From positions 2,666,001 through 2,730,000 of the forward strand of contig BTRK01000005.1 in NCBI GenBank assembly GCA_036245805.1: DNA of 64,000 nt, written 5' to 3'. Shown here piece after piece: positions 1-10,164 of this stretch (its first letter is position 1; each line of letters begins with the position of its first letter). The position numbers and the translations under genes were made by a program. A model generated the notes under the pieces. The model did no database searches, was not told the DNA's origin, and worked only from the letters and a program-made list of their open reading frames with translations. This DNA is from Pristionchus mayeri (taxonomy: Eukaryota > Nematoda > Chromadorea > Rhabditida > Neodiplogasteridae).

Positions 1-137
1 ATTCCAGGTTTGTAGTTCTGGCCGAAGTCTGCTCTTACATACTGCACGAGTCTGCCAGACTCCCCATACCCCGCTTCTTGCCACTCTACCGGTCAAGATT
101 GCGTGCAGAATGAAGTGAAGAGTCGACATCCCGAACT

Positions 138-184
138 GTTTGCACGCTCTCTCGTCGATCAGAGAGACGAGAGAGCGTGCAAAC
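138..184. repeat. small palindromic element with GCTCTCTC core
   Basis: Two 19-nt arms (138-156 and 166-184) are perfect inverted repeats containing GCACGCTCTCTCGTC. The same outer arm GTTTGCAC followed by GAAGAGAGTC occurs at 44428-44498, so this belongs to a dispersed foldback family. Nothing else is recognisable in 1-860. Confidence 0.8.
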
Positions 185-1006
185 TGAAGAGAGTCAGATG
201 ATTGCTTCGAATTTTATATTCTATTTCCGACTACGGCATCTCGCGCGCTTTCCCGCTGCTCGTCTCCTTCTTCCCCGACTGGGACGCCGTCGTGATCACA
301 CTTCTCATTAATGACTATAGGTGATCAGTTTACTCTTTCAAGTATTGTTCAATACGAACAACGCAATAACGCTAACGTTAATGCGTAATCGGTACTTGGT
401 CGAATGAGACTGTAAATCTACCAAAGATGAAACTAATGTAGTTTTTTTTCTTCCGTCTAATCGCATATTCCGCAGATCGGGTCTACTGCTGATACTGAGA
501 TGTAGGAACGCGAACACTGTTCTACCAGTTGTACCGGCTTTGTTGATGGGCCACATGGACACGACATCGAAGACAGCCACTCCCAATCAGCAACCACCTA
601 GTCAAGAAACACCTAATAATCAAGCGCCTAATGAGCAGTCCCCTAATCAATAAACCTATAATCAACGAACACCTAAGCAAGACATTTAGAACTGGAACAA
701 CTATTGTAAACCGTCATATAATGAGTATTTCCATCCATTTACAACAAAATGTTTAACTGCAGTCGATATTCAGTTACTTTTGTGCATATGCATGATTTTC
801 ACATTCCCACACTTACTTGTCATTTGCGTAACGATTTTTTGCTCATACACTTATAAGCGATAAACATGCATACTCCTGATTCATTTTTTTTTCAAATTTA
901 TCTTTTTCAATATGCGTTCCCAGGAAATATTTATTTGCAGCTGTTCCTTATAAAGATTCTTATAAATAATCTTGTTGGTCATCGTAATAACTATTCCCTG
1001 TACCAG

Positions 1007-1114
1007 ATGTACACTCATCTAAGCCTAATCATCTACATTCTCGTTGCTCTTCTCGCTGTGATGATCACTGCGGAGGAGCTTAAAGAAGGAGTGTCAGCAA
1101 ATCTAAACTTTTGA
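1007..1114 (+). CDS. small secreted peptide, paralog of the 3069 gene (splicing unresolved)
   Basis: The ATG follows a good acceptor (CCCTGTACCAG) and encodes a hydrophobic signal-like segment ending in ILVALLAVMITAEEL. This is nearly identical to ILVALLAVMLIAEER of the gene at 3069. The open frame stops at 1112-1114, but the block equivalent to the paralog's C-terminus (GGGGCCATGGAAGG, encoding a GHGR motif) lies 320 bp downstream at about 1437-1502, followed by AATAAATTGAATAAA. The gene probably has a second exon there, with a donor near 1090, but no junction I tried keeps the phase. It may be an intact two-exon gene or a decayed duplicate. Function unknown. Confidence 0.45.
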   Translation: MYTHLSLIIYILVALLAVMITAEELKEGVSANLNF

Positions 1115-1184
1115 TGCTGCCATAACCATTACCTAGCCCACCCTCCAAAGATCATAGCGCGAGCTAGGGGGATAGGCAACCATC

Positions 1185-1255
1185 GAATTATAGCTCAGTG
1201 CTAGAGCAGCCGGCATGTGATCGGTAGGTTGCGGGTTAGATTCCAGCAAAATATT
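1185..1255 (+). pseudogene. tRNA-like sequence with A-box and B-box
   Basis: TAGCTCAGTGCTAGAGCA resembles a tRNA D-arm/A-box and GGTTGCGGGTTAGATTCC resembles a T-arm/B-box at tRNA spacing. The acceptor stem does not pair and the anticodon arm is weak, so this is a tRNA-derived relic or SINE head, not a working tRNA. Confidence 0.35.
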
Positions 1256-1924
1256 TTCGAAAAATCTTCAAGATATTTGAATTCCCGCACGTCCCTTCCC
1301 TATCAAGGACTAGCAGCGCCTATGGCACCCTGCCAACTAATGATAACTCGGTTCAAAATAATGAAAGTGAAATTTTCAGAATCATTTTTGGTTGACAGCT
1401 TCAAAAGTTCAACTTTGCTGACGCTCATTCTTTAAAGACATGTATGAACACCTCCTCGAAAGGGGCCATGGAAGGGCAGAGGTTATAATTCTGGGTGGGG
1501 AAATAAATTGAATAAATTTTGTACATCACACTTCTCGACATGCAAATGCATCCGATAACATGTATTTAAAAGAAATTGGATTAAATACAAAGCAAAAGAC
1601 AACTTCAGCTGCTAAAAATAGCGAATTGATCACGGATCTACGTAGAAATTGGTTGTTCATGCTAGACTAACTCACTGCATGCAACACACGTCTGTAATCA
1701 GTCTAGGATAGCCCAGGGGAGACCTAGTGAATCGATTACACAAACCTACAGATATTTGCATTTAAATTGATTTGCAAAAACAAAAAAAATCAAAAACTTG
1801 TTGCACTATCGCTCAATTTGAAAAGATAATTCAGTTCAATAAATACAGCACGTCAAACTTCGCGTTCCAGAATTGTTTATTTGTGAAAAAATGAAGTTGT
1901 CTTCACTTTTAAAATGAAGTTTAC

Positions 1925-2090
1925 TGCAATTTCGTTTTTTTTTAACTATGACAATATTTTTTATATTTTTTTATTTTATTTTATTATTTTATTATTTTTT
2001 TATATATTTTTTTAAACTATATTTTTTATATTTTTTATTTTATTTTATTTTATTTTTTAATATATTTTTTTAAACTATATTTTTTTTATT
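1925..2090. repeat. AT-rich low-complexity tract
   Basis: Long runs of TATTTTTTATTTTA type. No coding or promoter signal is visible. Confidence 0.9.
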
Positions 2091-3068
2091 CCCGCAACTA
2101 CTGAATCGTTTTCTCGCGGAATTTTCTTCTTTTGGTGATAGAAAGAGAAAAAACACGAAAGATATAGAAAGAGACCCGTTTCCATGCATTTAAAAAGCTC
2201 GCGAACTTTTTTTCAAAGATTTCTGCCAGATGAAACAGACCGATTACCTCAAATCCAGTGTTGGACGGTGGCAATCGGAGCCTTCTGTATCATGATGATC
2301 ACATTTTTGCTTACGAAAGTAAGACAGAGATTTTGCAAGTTCGCTTCTGTTTTCGAAATTGAGCAAAGCGCTCGATGTTTCCCATTCCCACACACGCGTG
2401 TGTTGCATGCTGCAATTTTGCATGATTTTTCACGTGTTCCTTTATGAAAACAACAAAGTTCCCCTGTTTCGGATATATTGTTTCATTTGCCCTGTTGTCT
2501 TCATTCATGCTTTTTTCGGAACTCGGTAGGCTGATCACGGTCGGATGATAACCAGAAAATGAAAGTAACTTTGAAAGTAACATTTTTGATACGTATACGC
2601 TTCCTCCCGAGTCGTATGCGGTCATCATGATAATATTCTCTCCTCTGATCTCCTAAACAATTTTGTATGAGCCTGTGACAAAGATTCTCGACTGTATTGG
2701 ATAGTACACCTATGAGCACATGATCACCACGAGACGACGCCATAAGTTCTAGGAAAAAGGGAAAAATTAGGCTTTCCCTTGCAGTGCTTTAGTTGCACAC
2801 ACTCGCGTTTTTTCATGTTCCGATAGCTTACAAAAAAATTTCCCATTCTCACACCCGCTTCCTATTCGCAAAAAACAATCATGATTATTCTTATTCTTTA
2901 AAAATTGCATCATCCCGAGTTCCCTTCCTATTCCAATCTCCTCGTACCGCCACGTTTATACGCTCGCCCAATCTCCGTTCCGATCGATTTCACAATCGAA
3001 ACACACGTATAGACTCAACGCATTATGTATAGGTTTAGATTCCGTTTATTTCAAATTTAGATTTGCAG

Positions 3069-3203
3069 ATGCGCGTTCTTCTTTTCATTCTTGTTGCCCT
3101 TCTTGCTGTGATGTTGATTGCGGAGGAACGGAAAGACTCGAATGACATCCTTTTCGAATGGGGCCATGGAAGGAAAGGAGGAATTATGAAGAAGAAGAAC
3201 TGA
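3069..3203 (+). CDS. 44-residue secreted peptide precursor
   Basis: This is a single-exon frame of 44 residues. The ATG sits directly after ATTTGCAG, a perfect nematode acceptor, suggesting trans-splicing or a 5' UTR intron. Residues 1-18 (MRVLLFILVALLAVMLIA) are a signal peptide. The mature part of about 26 residues is charged, with EWGHGRKGG and a lysine-rich end (KKKN). Size and composition fit nematode antimicrobial or neuropeptide-like precursors, but no family signature is certain. A paralog with the same signal peptide and GHGR block lies at 1007-1502. No cysteines, so not a disulfide-rich peptide. Confidence 0.6.
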   Translation: MRVLLFILVALLAVMLIAEERKDSNDILFEWGHGRKGGIMKKKN

Positions 3204-3554
3204 ATTGTGTGACACTTCTCGAGGGATATTAAATGTATTCCCTAAAATATTTATTCAACTGCATATGAATTAAATGGAAATTCAAAGATTAGTCCAGTTG
3301 ACGTTATGACAAATATTTTTTATCACCGATCTGCTGGAAAAAAAGCTGGAATGAATGTAACAGAAAAAAGAGTCATAGATTTCGCCGACCAATTGACATT
3401 TGGATACTTGGTTTCACTGAACATGTTCGTTTTTTGGCTCGATGGATCAGATCGATAAACTGATAGCACATAGCAACTTTATTAGTCTTGACATACAACA
3501 AATTAATACGGCAAATTCGTTATTGACAAAAAACACGGTTCTTCTTTATTCATC

Positions 3555-3787
3555 TCTCTTATTCTCGGCCAGGAATATGCGCCCCCATAGGTGGCTCCCA
3601 CCCTTCTCGAGGGGGACGCGATGAGATCGTCATCCTTTCTCAGACCAGACGAGAACCTCAGATACAAAAAAAGATCAAATATAAAAGGAACTCCGCGGGA
3701 TGCTTGTGCTGCAGGGACTTAGTAATGTACTTCAGTAAGAAGGCAAACTCACATCTGCTACGGCTCCGGCCACAAGGAGCTTCATTA
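3555..3787 (-). CDS. possible small secreted protein gene (weak)
   Basis: ATG AAG CTC CTT GTG GCC GGA GCC GTA GCA GAT followed by GTGAGT gives MKLLVAGAVAD with a canonical donor. A second exon after TTACTAAG would read SLQHKHPAE. An AATAAA lies near 3555. The signal-like start and two good splice sites are the only support, and the downstream frame is ambiguous. Confidence 0.22.
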
Positions 3788-3863
3788 TCTCCAAGTACTT
3801 CTCTCCAGTGCGGGGCGGGGAGAGCTATAGTGTGTGTGGGTTTGTCCAAAAGTTTAAATTCGA

Positions 3864-4100
3864 CTAACTCAAGATGGCCTCAACGTCCTCAAATAGGTCC
3901 TCAATAAAGGGAAAATGACCGACTTCATCGAAAAGCCAAAGCGTTAGTCCATCCACGCTAGAAATCATCAATTTTCTAATGAGAACGGGTAAAAAGACTC
4001 ATAGCGGCACAGCCTCGGGAAGATTGGCCGCCACCTTGGTGAAGACGGGATTGCGCGAATAGTACTTGATTTCTGTCGTAAATTTCAGGTCTCTCACTCG
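3864..4100 (-). CDS. unassigned gene, two 3'-terminal exon-like segments
   Basis: Two stretches on minus look coding. At 4100-3999, after acceptor CTAG, 33 codons include RNPVFTKVAANLPEAVPL and end in TGA. At 3957-3864, after TTCTAG, 30 codons include LTLWLFDEVGHFPFIEDL and end in TAG. The second is acidic and aromatic. They may be alternative last exons or neighbouring exons of one gene. I recognise no family. The 5' exons may be among the exon-like pieces at 6.0-7.0 kb on the same strand, but I could not join them. Confidence 0.3.
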
Positions 4101-5849
4101 CTAGGCCGGTCGAGCAACGAGCCTTTTTTCTAATTTCCTACACAAAAATTTCAGAGACAAGAGGAGGTAGTACAATAGAGGATGGGAAATCAAGCACCAT
4201 TTGTTATAGCCATTATGTGATGTCTGGTGAGACAAGGGGATTTCACGGGGCCGTAGACATAGAGAAGCGGGGAGAGTCCGTGAGAGAGATAGGGAATGGT
4301 CAGATAGGAGTGGAGACAGTGTTAGAGGGGGGGGGGGAGGGACAACACATGTTATCCGTAATCCGACCACATGTTAGGAATGGTCAAGAACGGTAAAGCA
4401 ATCCAGGAAGGGGGGAGGATTGATGTTGGAGATTTGAACCTGAGAAAGGGAAGAGAACAAATAACTAAATTTTCCTCATTCTAGACTCTTTAATACCATA
4501 CAAAAGAGGCGGACTCTAAAGAGAAGCAAGTAAGAACATCACATCCGTGCCAGAAGGAAGACTATTCAATGGTTGAAACTCCAACACCTAACAGATTCTA
4601 CACAGTTTGCACTACAAAACTGTGTAAAATGCTCGTTTTCTCCCTTTCAACCTCAATTTATTATTGCATAATACATCTTATGTGCATCATATAAGTTTGA
4701 AAGCTAAAAGTGAGATAAATGGGGTGCAACATTGGTCAACACATTTGTCTGGCAAAGTTACTGGAGATCTCAGACGTAATTCCTTTTTTTGATTAGAAAC
4801 AACGATAACAAGTGGCGGTGAAGGTACATCCCGTCTTCGACACTGGGCTCGCTGGAGAGTACGGCAAGACCAGTGTTAACTTGATTCAGTCAGAGTCGGT
4901 CCGGATGATTCAGCAACGACACAAAATACATATTCGATTTCTATTCAATTTAAATCTGTTCCGACAGATACGTGATCGTCACACTCAAGTGACGAAGTTC
5001 CTACATATACATTCATCGATTACTTAATTCTGGAATTTCTGTGATATTCTCACTTACTTACCACCTGACTCCGTCCCTTTCTTCGTGGTTTAAAAATATG
5101 TCCTTTTTCGAATTCATTCAGATCATCTTTCTTATCCAGCCCCACTATCGCCCTTCCCCCCTCATCTTCCCTCCATCCTCTCTCACATTCCAAAAGGCAT
5201 AAATTGTCGTCCATATGGTGTTGTCACATCCCCCTTCCTGCATATTTACCACCTCTCTTCCCTTTCTTCCCGCCCGTTTTCCCGGCTTCACAATGAATTT
5301 GTAACTGGCAGTATATATACAAGTTGGGGTTTAGAAATGATTAGATGTCTAGAAACCAATTCGCATTGGTCGTTTCATTATAATATCGGGAGTAGGTCAA
5401 TATTGTACTGTATCTTTTAATCTGCTAGAAACCGATTACATTATTTTTAAACATTCACTTCATGCTATTTATACAATATAATTATTGAAGTATGTTTTTC
5501 TTTCAGAAATCTACACTGTCTCTTTATGTGATGTATTCAAACACATGTGATGTGATACGTTGTTTCCACCTCACCACATGACGAGAAGCAAGCAATACTT
5601 CGAATTTATAGGATCATAACCAGCCTCTAGATGATGTCAAGTGGCTCTGTTACGAATATTGAGATCAGGTTCGTAACCCAGATAATAACGGTCAAGATCA
5701 AACACGATATTCATTACCGTGCAAAAGCGGGTGTGGCTCTGACGCCACTCTTCTTAGTTTCGAAACAGATGTAGCGCCGCGCATAAAGCCAATCGCTCTA
5801 GGAGCCTCTTTCCGCTTTTGAATTTTCCATATTTGCTTGCCCACACTAG
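4101..5849. other. interval with no supportable gene
   Basis: Contains a poly-G run near 4327-4337, pyrimidine-rich stretches around 5100-5280 and a short coding-like frame at 4812-4910 with no start or splice context. Nothing firm. Confidence 0.6.
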
Positions 5850-6016
5850 TTAAATTGCGTACGGTGTACCAGCATTTCTGGAAAGGCTGTTCTTCAGAAT
5901 TGCGACTAATTCATTGACAGCATTTGCACCAGCACTAACGAGATTTTGCCCTATAGGACTCGAGATGAAGGAAGGAATGAGACGGAAGTGTGATCTGAGG
6001 ACGCTGCCCACAAGTA

Positions 6017-6433
6017 CAGTCATGCGCTGCCATCCTTGCCCCAGCTCATCCCATGCTGCAAGCCATCCGTCTTCCACGTGGCCAAGACAGTAAATCGGGT
6101 GATAACCTTCCGGGTAATAACCAAGAATAGTACTCTTAGGAGGAATGGTCCGATTCTCCAAGATTCAAATACTCTCTTGTCGGTTAGACGTAGTGAGAGA
6201 GTATGTGATATTGAGAGATTCAGACTATTGCTCACCCTTCTCTAAGAGGAAATGCGAGTGAAAGCATCAATGAGGGGATGGTATGGTTCGAAATTGCTTG
6301 GTACTGGCATGAAGGCATTAGTTTTCCTTTCTGCGAAATTTTGAAGGAGGGTGTTGTCGAGAATAGTGCACAATTAACCCATAGAGAATCTTGAAAGACT
6401 CATGTTTCACCGCCCCGTAGCCACATTTTCCCA
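6017..6433. repeat. 417-bp direct duplication, copy 1
   Basis: Nearly identical to 7672-8091. The copies differ by a few substitutions and a 3-nt insertion in copy 2 (TCTTGTCGG here, CTATCTCGTCGG there). The minus strand keeps an open frame in both, including GYYPEGYHPIYCLGHVEDGW, so the duplicated unit probably contains an exon. A 36-bp piece (AATGAGACGGAAGTGTGATC and following) is itself repeated at 5965-6005 and 6434-6470. Confidence 0.85.
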
Positions 6434-6809
6434 ATGAGACGGAAGTGTGATCTGAGGACGCTGCCCACACCACTACCGTACATGGGTCGTACTGCAGAAA
6501 AGTAAGATATCTTTAGGTCTCGACCCACAATAGAGCGACCCTGATTGAACAGGCCCGCCCAATTATATTTGTGTTCATCATAAATATGACGTGACATAAC
6601 TGTAGCCAGTCACTACAAAGGGAGAGCATAATTAGTACCGATTATCATATTTATTGATTCATTCACCAATGAAACACACTGAAACGGTTCTACTACTTAT
6701 CCAAATATCCAAATATTTGTTCAAGATGCACATAATATTTGTTTAAGATGCACGCTCTGGTGTAAAGAGAGTAAAATGAGGAGTGTGATAAGTGATTTGC
6801 ATCGTAAAC

Positions 6810-7010
6810 AACTATTTGGATACAGAGGGGAAGGACGAGGGAATGACGTCCCTGAATCTTGATCGACTTCTTGCAGGTGATAGCTTCCTCGGTGCACTCG
6901 TTGCACATGTGTACGATGACGACGCGCTGCGGATGAGCGAGGTAGCTTTGCTCAAACTGGGAGCAGGGTTCGTCCTTGCTCGGCGGCTTGTAGGTGTAAA
7001 TCACGAATTA
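6810..7010 (-). CDS. unassigned cysteine-containing exon
   Basis: This open stretch of about 66 codons on minus has coding-like composition and ends at a possible donor (GTTTAC). Readable pieces are IYTYKPPSKDEPCSQFEQSY and VVIVHMCNECTEEAITCKK. The four cysteines, two in a CNEC motif, suggest an extracellular or metal-binding segment. The exon-like segments at 6597-6470 (HKYNWAGLFNQGRSIVGRD) and 6160-6005 (GYYPEGYHPIYCLGHVEDGW) follow on the same strand and may belong to the same gene. Family not recognised. Confidence 0.35.
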
Positions 7011-7218
7011 GATTGTAACATATAACTGCCACATACCACACCCATCCACCAGATCGATGTGATCGAGCCCAAAGATCGACCTACTCTTTCTTATCATGCC
7101 TCAACGGCTATTAATGTGTCGGTGATAAAGATTAAAGATACAATATTATGTGTGATGTGATGTACCCTCTTATCGCACGCCGCTGATCGAGGTCGGCGAG
7201 AAAAGTGCTAATTGTAAG

Positions 7219-7350
7219 TAGGATTCTCTTATTGGAATGATTTTGTATCATTTTCAGGTATCTTTCATGTGTACTATATAGCTCCTACCAATAGCGAACA
7301 TGAAACATATCTGAAAATGATACAAAACCATTCTAATAAGAGAACCCTAA
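7219..7350. repeat. palindromic MITE, TAGGATTCTCTTATTGGAATG family
   Basis: About 55-bp imperfect inverted arms (GTATCATTTTCAG against CTGAAAATGATAC) surround a short loop. A 12-bp direct repeat CTAATTGTAAGT flanks the element on both sides, a likely target-site duplication. Relatives lie at 35655-35780 and, as a half element, at 50108-50150. Confidence 0.8.
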
Positions 7351-7671
7351 TTGTAAGTGTATCTTCTATCTGGGGTATTTTCTGGTCGAGTTGACCGGTG
7401 AGAGTGTGTAGACCATAGATTCACACGGCAGTGCAGTCGCAATGAAAATGCTGACTCAATTTATCTATTATAATTACAATGATCGGGGGAGTGAGTGGTG
7501 AGATCTTGCAATGGTCAGTGAATTGCAGATGATCACCTTAATATCATCGAAGTCTTAATCGGCGATATACTGCAAATCAGAGTTTCACTCGCGCCCATGA
7601 TTCCCGTCGCTTACCTCAAGTGAGTCGATGACGGGTGCTCTCGTACCATGAAGAGATCTCTCGTGGAAGTC

Positions 7672-8091
7672 CAGTCATGCGCTGCCATCCTTGCCCCAGC
7701 TCATCCCATGCTGCAAGCCATCCGTCTTCCACGTGGCCAAGACACTAAATCGGGTGATAACCTTCCGGGTAATAACCAAGAATAGTACTCTTAGGAGGAA
7801 TGGTCCGATTCTCCAAGATTCAAATACGTCTATCTCGTCGGTTAGACGTAGTGAGAGAGTATGTGATATTGAGAGATTCAGACAATTGCTCACCCTTCTC
7901 TAAGAGGAAATGCGAGTGAAAGCATCAATGAGGGGATGGTATGGTTCGAAATTGCTTGGTACTGGCATGAATGCATTAGCTTTCCTTTCTGCGAAATTTT
8001 GAAGGAGGGTGTTGTCGAGAATAGTGCACAATTAACCCATAGAGAATCTTGAAAGACTCATGTTTCACCGCCCCGTAGCCACATTTTCCCA
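7672..8091. repeat. 417-bp direct duplication, copy 2
   Basis: Second copy of the segment at 6017-6433; see that entry. The two copies are about 1.66 kb apart in the same orientation. Confidence 0.85.
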
Positions 8092-10164
8092 TACATGAAA
8101 GCTCAATGGAGATACTTCGTGATTATTCATTCAGTTGATTTTTAAAAAAATATTTTCCTAGAAAATCAATACGATATACTCCTTCTATCCCATTTCACGC
8201 TCATGCATTATGTGAGATTGTAGCTTCCTCCTTAATAAATAATAGAAAACTAACCTCAACATTACTGTTGTTATTCTCTTATTTCCTGAGTCGTCATTGA
8301 ATTGTGTGGACATTGAATAGTGAGAAAGTGTAGATTTCTGATAAATTGAAGCTTCAACACCAACGATATTAAATAAATAAACGTCTAGCAGTTTAATATA
8401 GTTCCGCAATGTTCGTATAGCGCGTATATTAAGAGGAAATATGTGTATTACTGCTTGATTCCTAGTTTCGAACACGAAACAATCAATGGGGGATGACGAA
8501 GAGAAAGATAGCGGGGTGTCGGTATGAGTAGGGCTCGAAATGTAGGGGTATCTGTGGGTGGAGGGGGAAGATACGAGAGAGAGAGAAGTGGAGGAAGGAG
8601 AGAAAGAACGCGATATAGAGAGTGGGGGATGGGAGAGAGAGGTGAATAATGACTGTAGTGACCTGAAGGAATATGATCACTTCCTGCTCTCCTAACCCAC
8701 CATCTGGCTCTCACAGTTGGCAACGCGGCACTTTCATGACTCCACCGCCCTCCCCTATCATTTCCCAGGCCACCTCATGGGATTCTGAGACAAAGCAGCA
8801 GAGAAAATATATAGAAATGACAGTTAGATTCGTTCACTCTGAAGACGAGATATAGCGAGAGGAAGTTGAGTTAGAGTTGAAACAGAGAACTTTTTAGGTG
8901 AATTTCCGGCTACCCGCCCACACCCGCTTTCCTCCACTACATGGAGTGGGCAGTAATCACAGAAGTGCCGAAGATGCTTCGTTAGATTCAGAATCTGGAC
9001 TTCAGATTCTAATTCTAACTCAGATTCTGGTGAGTATACAAAGGACAGAAATGATAAGGAAGTGAATATCGGAGGGGAGAATCAAGAAACGATACGAACT
9101 AGGGTTTCAATTTTCAGGTCATTTAGGCTCATTTTCGGGTATGTTTCAGGTGCGCTACATAGTTCATGCGTTTATCAGATATATAGCGCACCTGAAACAC
9201 ATCCGAAAATGACCTAAAATGGCCTGGAAATTGCAACCCTTACACGAACAACTAGAAAGAATAACTTCGGTTGCAAGTCATTCGATTTGGCCACATTGCA
9301 TCTTGCGAGTGTTCGGCATTTCCGTTGTTGTATTTTAACCAACCTTCCTACCTTTGCGTCTCAATATGAGTCTCAAGATAGTCTGATAACAAGAATTATT
9401 TATGCATTGGTAAGGTAGCGCATGCTTGTAATAATTTAGCAACTCCCAACTTGATCCTTGTGCCAAGGGAATGGCGATCCGTTACAATGCCAATGCGTTG
9501 GTCTTCCTTTAGGGGTCAGCATCCAGTGGCAGCATCAAATTTACGTTTAACTTTCCCCTAGAAATGCGGTTCCCTTGATAGGGAAGTGTCCTACCCCGCA
9601 TCTTGCAGCTGCAACAGGTCTCTGCACCGTTCAGATAAGTGGCACCAGTTTTCATTCAGCAGTGCACACACATACTGACCAACCTTATGTTCTCAGGCGA
9701 CCTGTTAACCACTGAGGGCACTAGGCCGGGTGAGTACCGTCGGATGAGAACCAAAAAGTACCTTACTCCACCATGTTCAAAGTATGGTCATAAAGTTTCA
9801 AACATTTGTATGTGAAAGTTCTACAGAAGGGTCCATTTTTGGTTCTCAGAAAGCGTAGTGCCCCCCTGAGAAGGAATCGTCTGACTCTCTTATTTCCACA
9901 CGCTCTCTCATCGGTCAAAGAGAGCAAGAGAGATTGGCAGAGGGAGAGAGCGAGACCATTGATCGAGATGCACGTAGTCGACTGAAAACGTGCAGAATCC
10001 ACCCAAAACCTCATTTCTGCACTCTTGTTATTGACTCTCGAACAATACCCCATTAGCATCAAATCGAACAAGGAAAGGTCACTCTCTCCCTCCTCTCCTC
10101 TCTTCTCCCCTCATTCGCTCTCCTTTCCCTCGTCTCGTGCGGTTCCTCACCTCTCTCTCGCGCT
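8092..10164. other. gene-poor interval upstream of the 10.2-kb gene
   Basis: Apart from the palindromic element at 9101-9240 and a GA-rich stretch near 8570-8640, I see no gene. A degenerate member of the GCTCTCTC hairpin family lies around 9870-9960. The pyrimidine-rich 10080-10160 just before the first ATG is probably the promoter/5' UTR or trans-splice region of the following gene. Confidence 0.5.
9101..9240. repeat. palindromic MITE, AGGGTTTCAATTTTCAGG family
   Basis: Arms AGGGTTTCAATTTTCAGG and its complement end a 140-bp imperfect palindrome that includes TTTCAGGTGCGCTA and its complement. A second member is at 52097-52230. Confidence 0.8.

Noticed and set aside
1185..1255. A functional tRNA gene
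   Set aside because: Internal boxes are present but the acceptor stem does not pair and no clear anticodon loop forms.
4327..4337. Poly-G run as a G-quadruplex regulator
   Set aside because: A single run without the four spaced G tracts needed.
5850..6161. 103-codon open frame on minus, as a complete gene
   Set aside because: It runs through the end of a duplicated segment. Only the inner part is conserved in the second copy, so I treat it as an exon-like piece.
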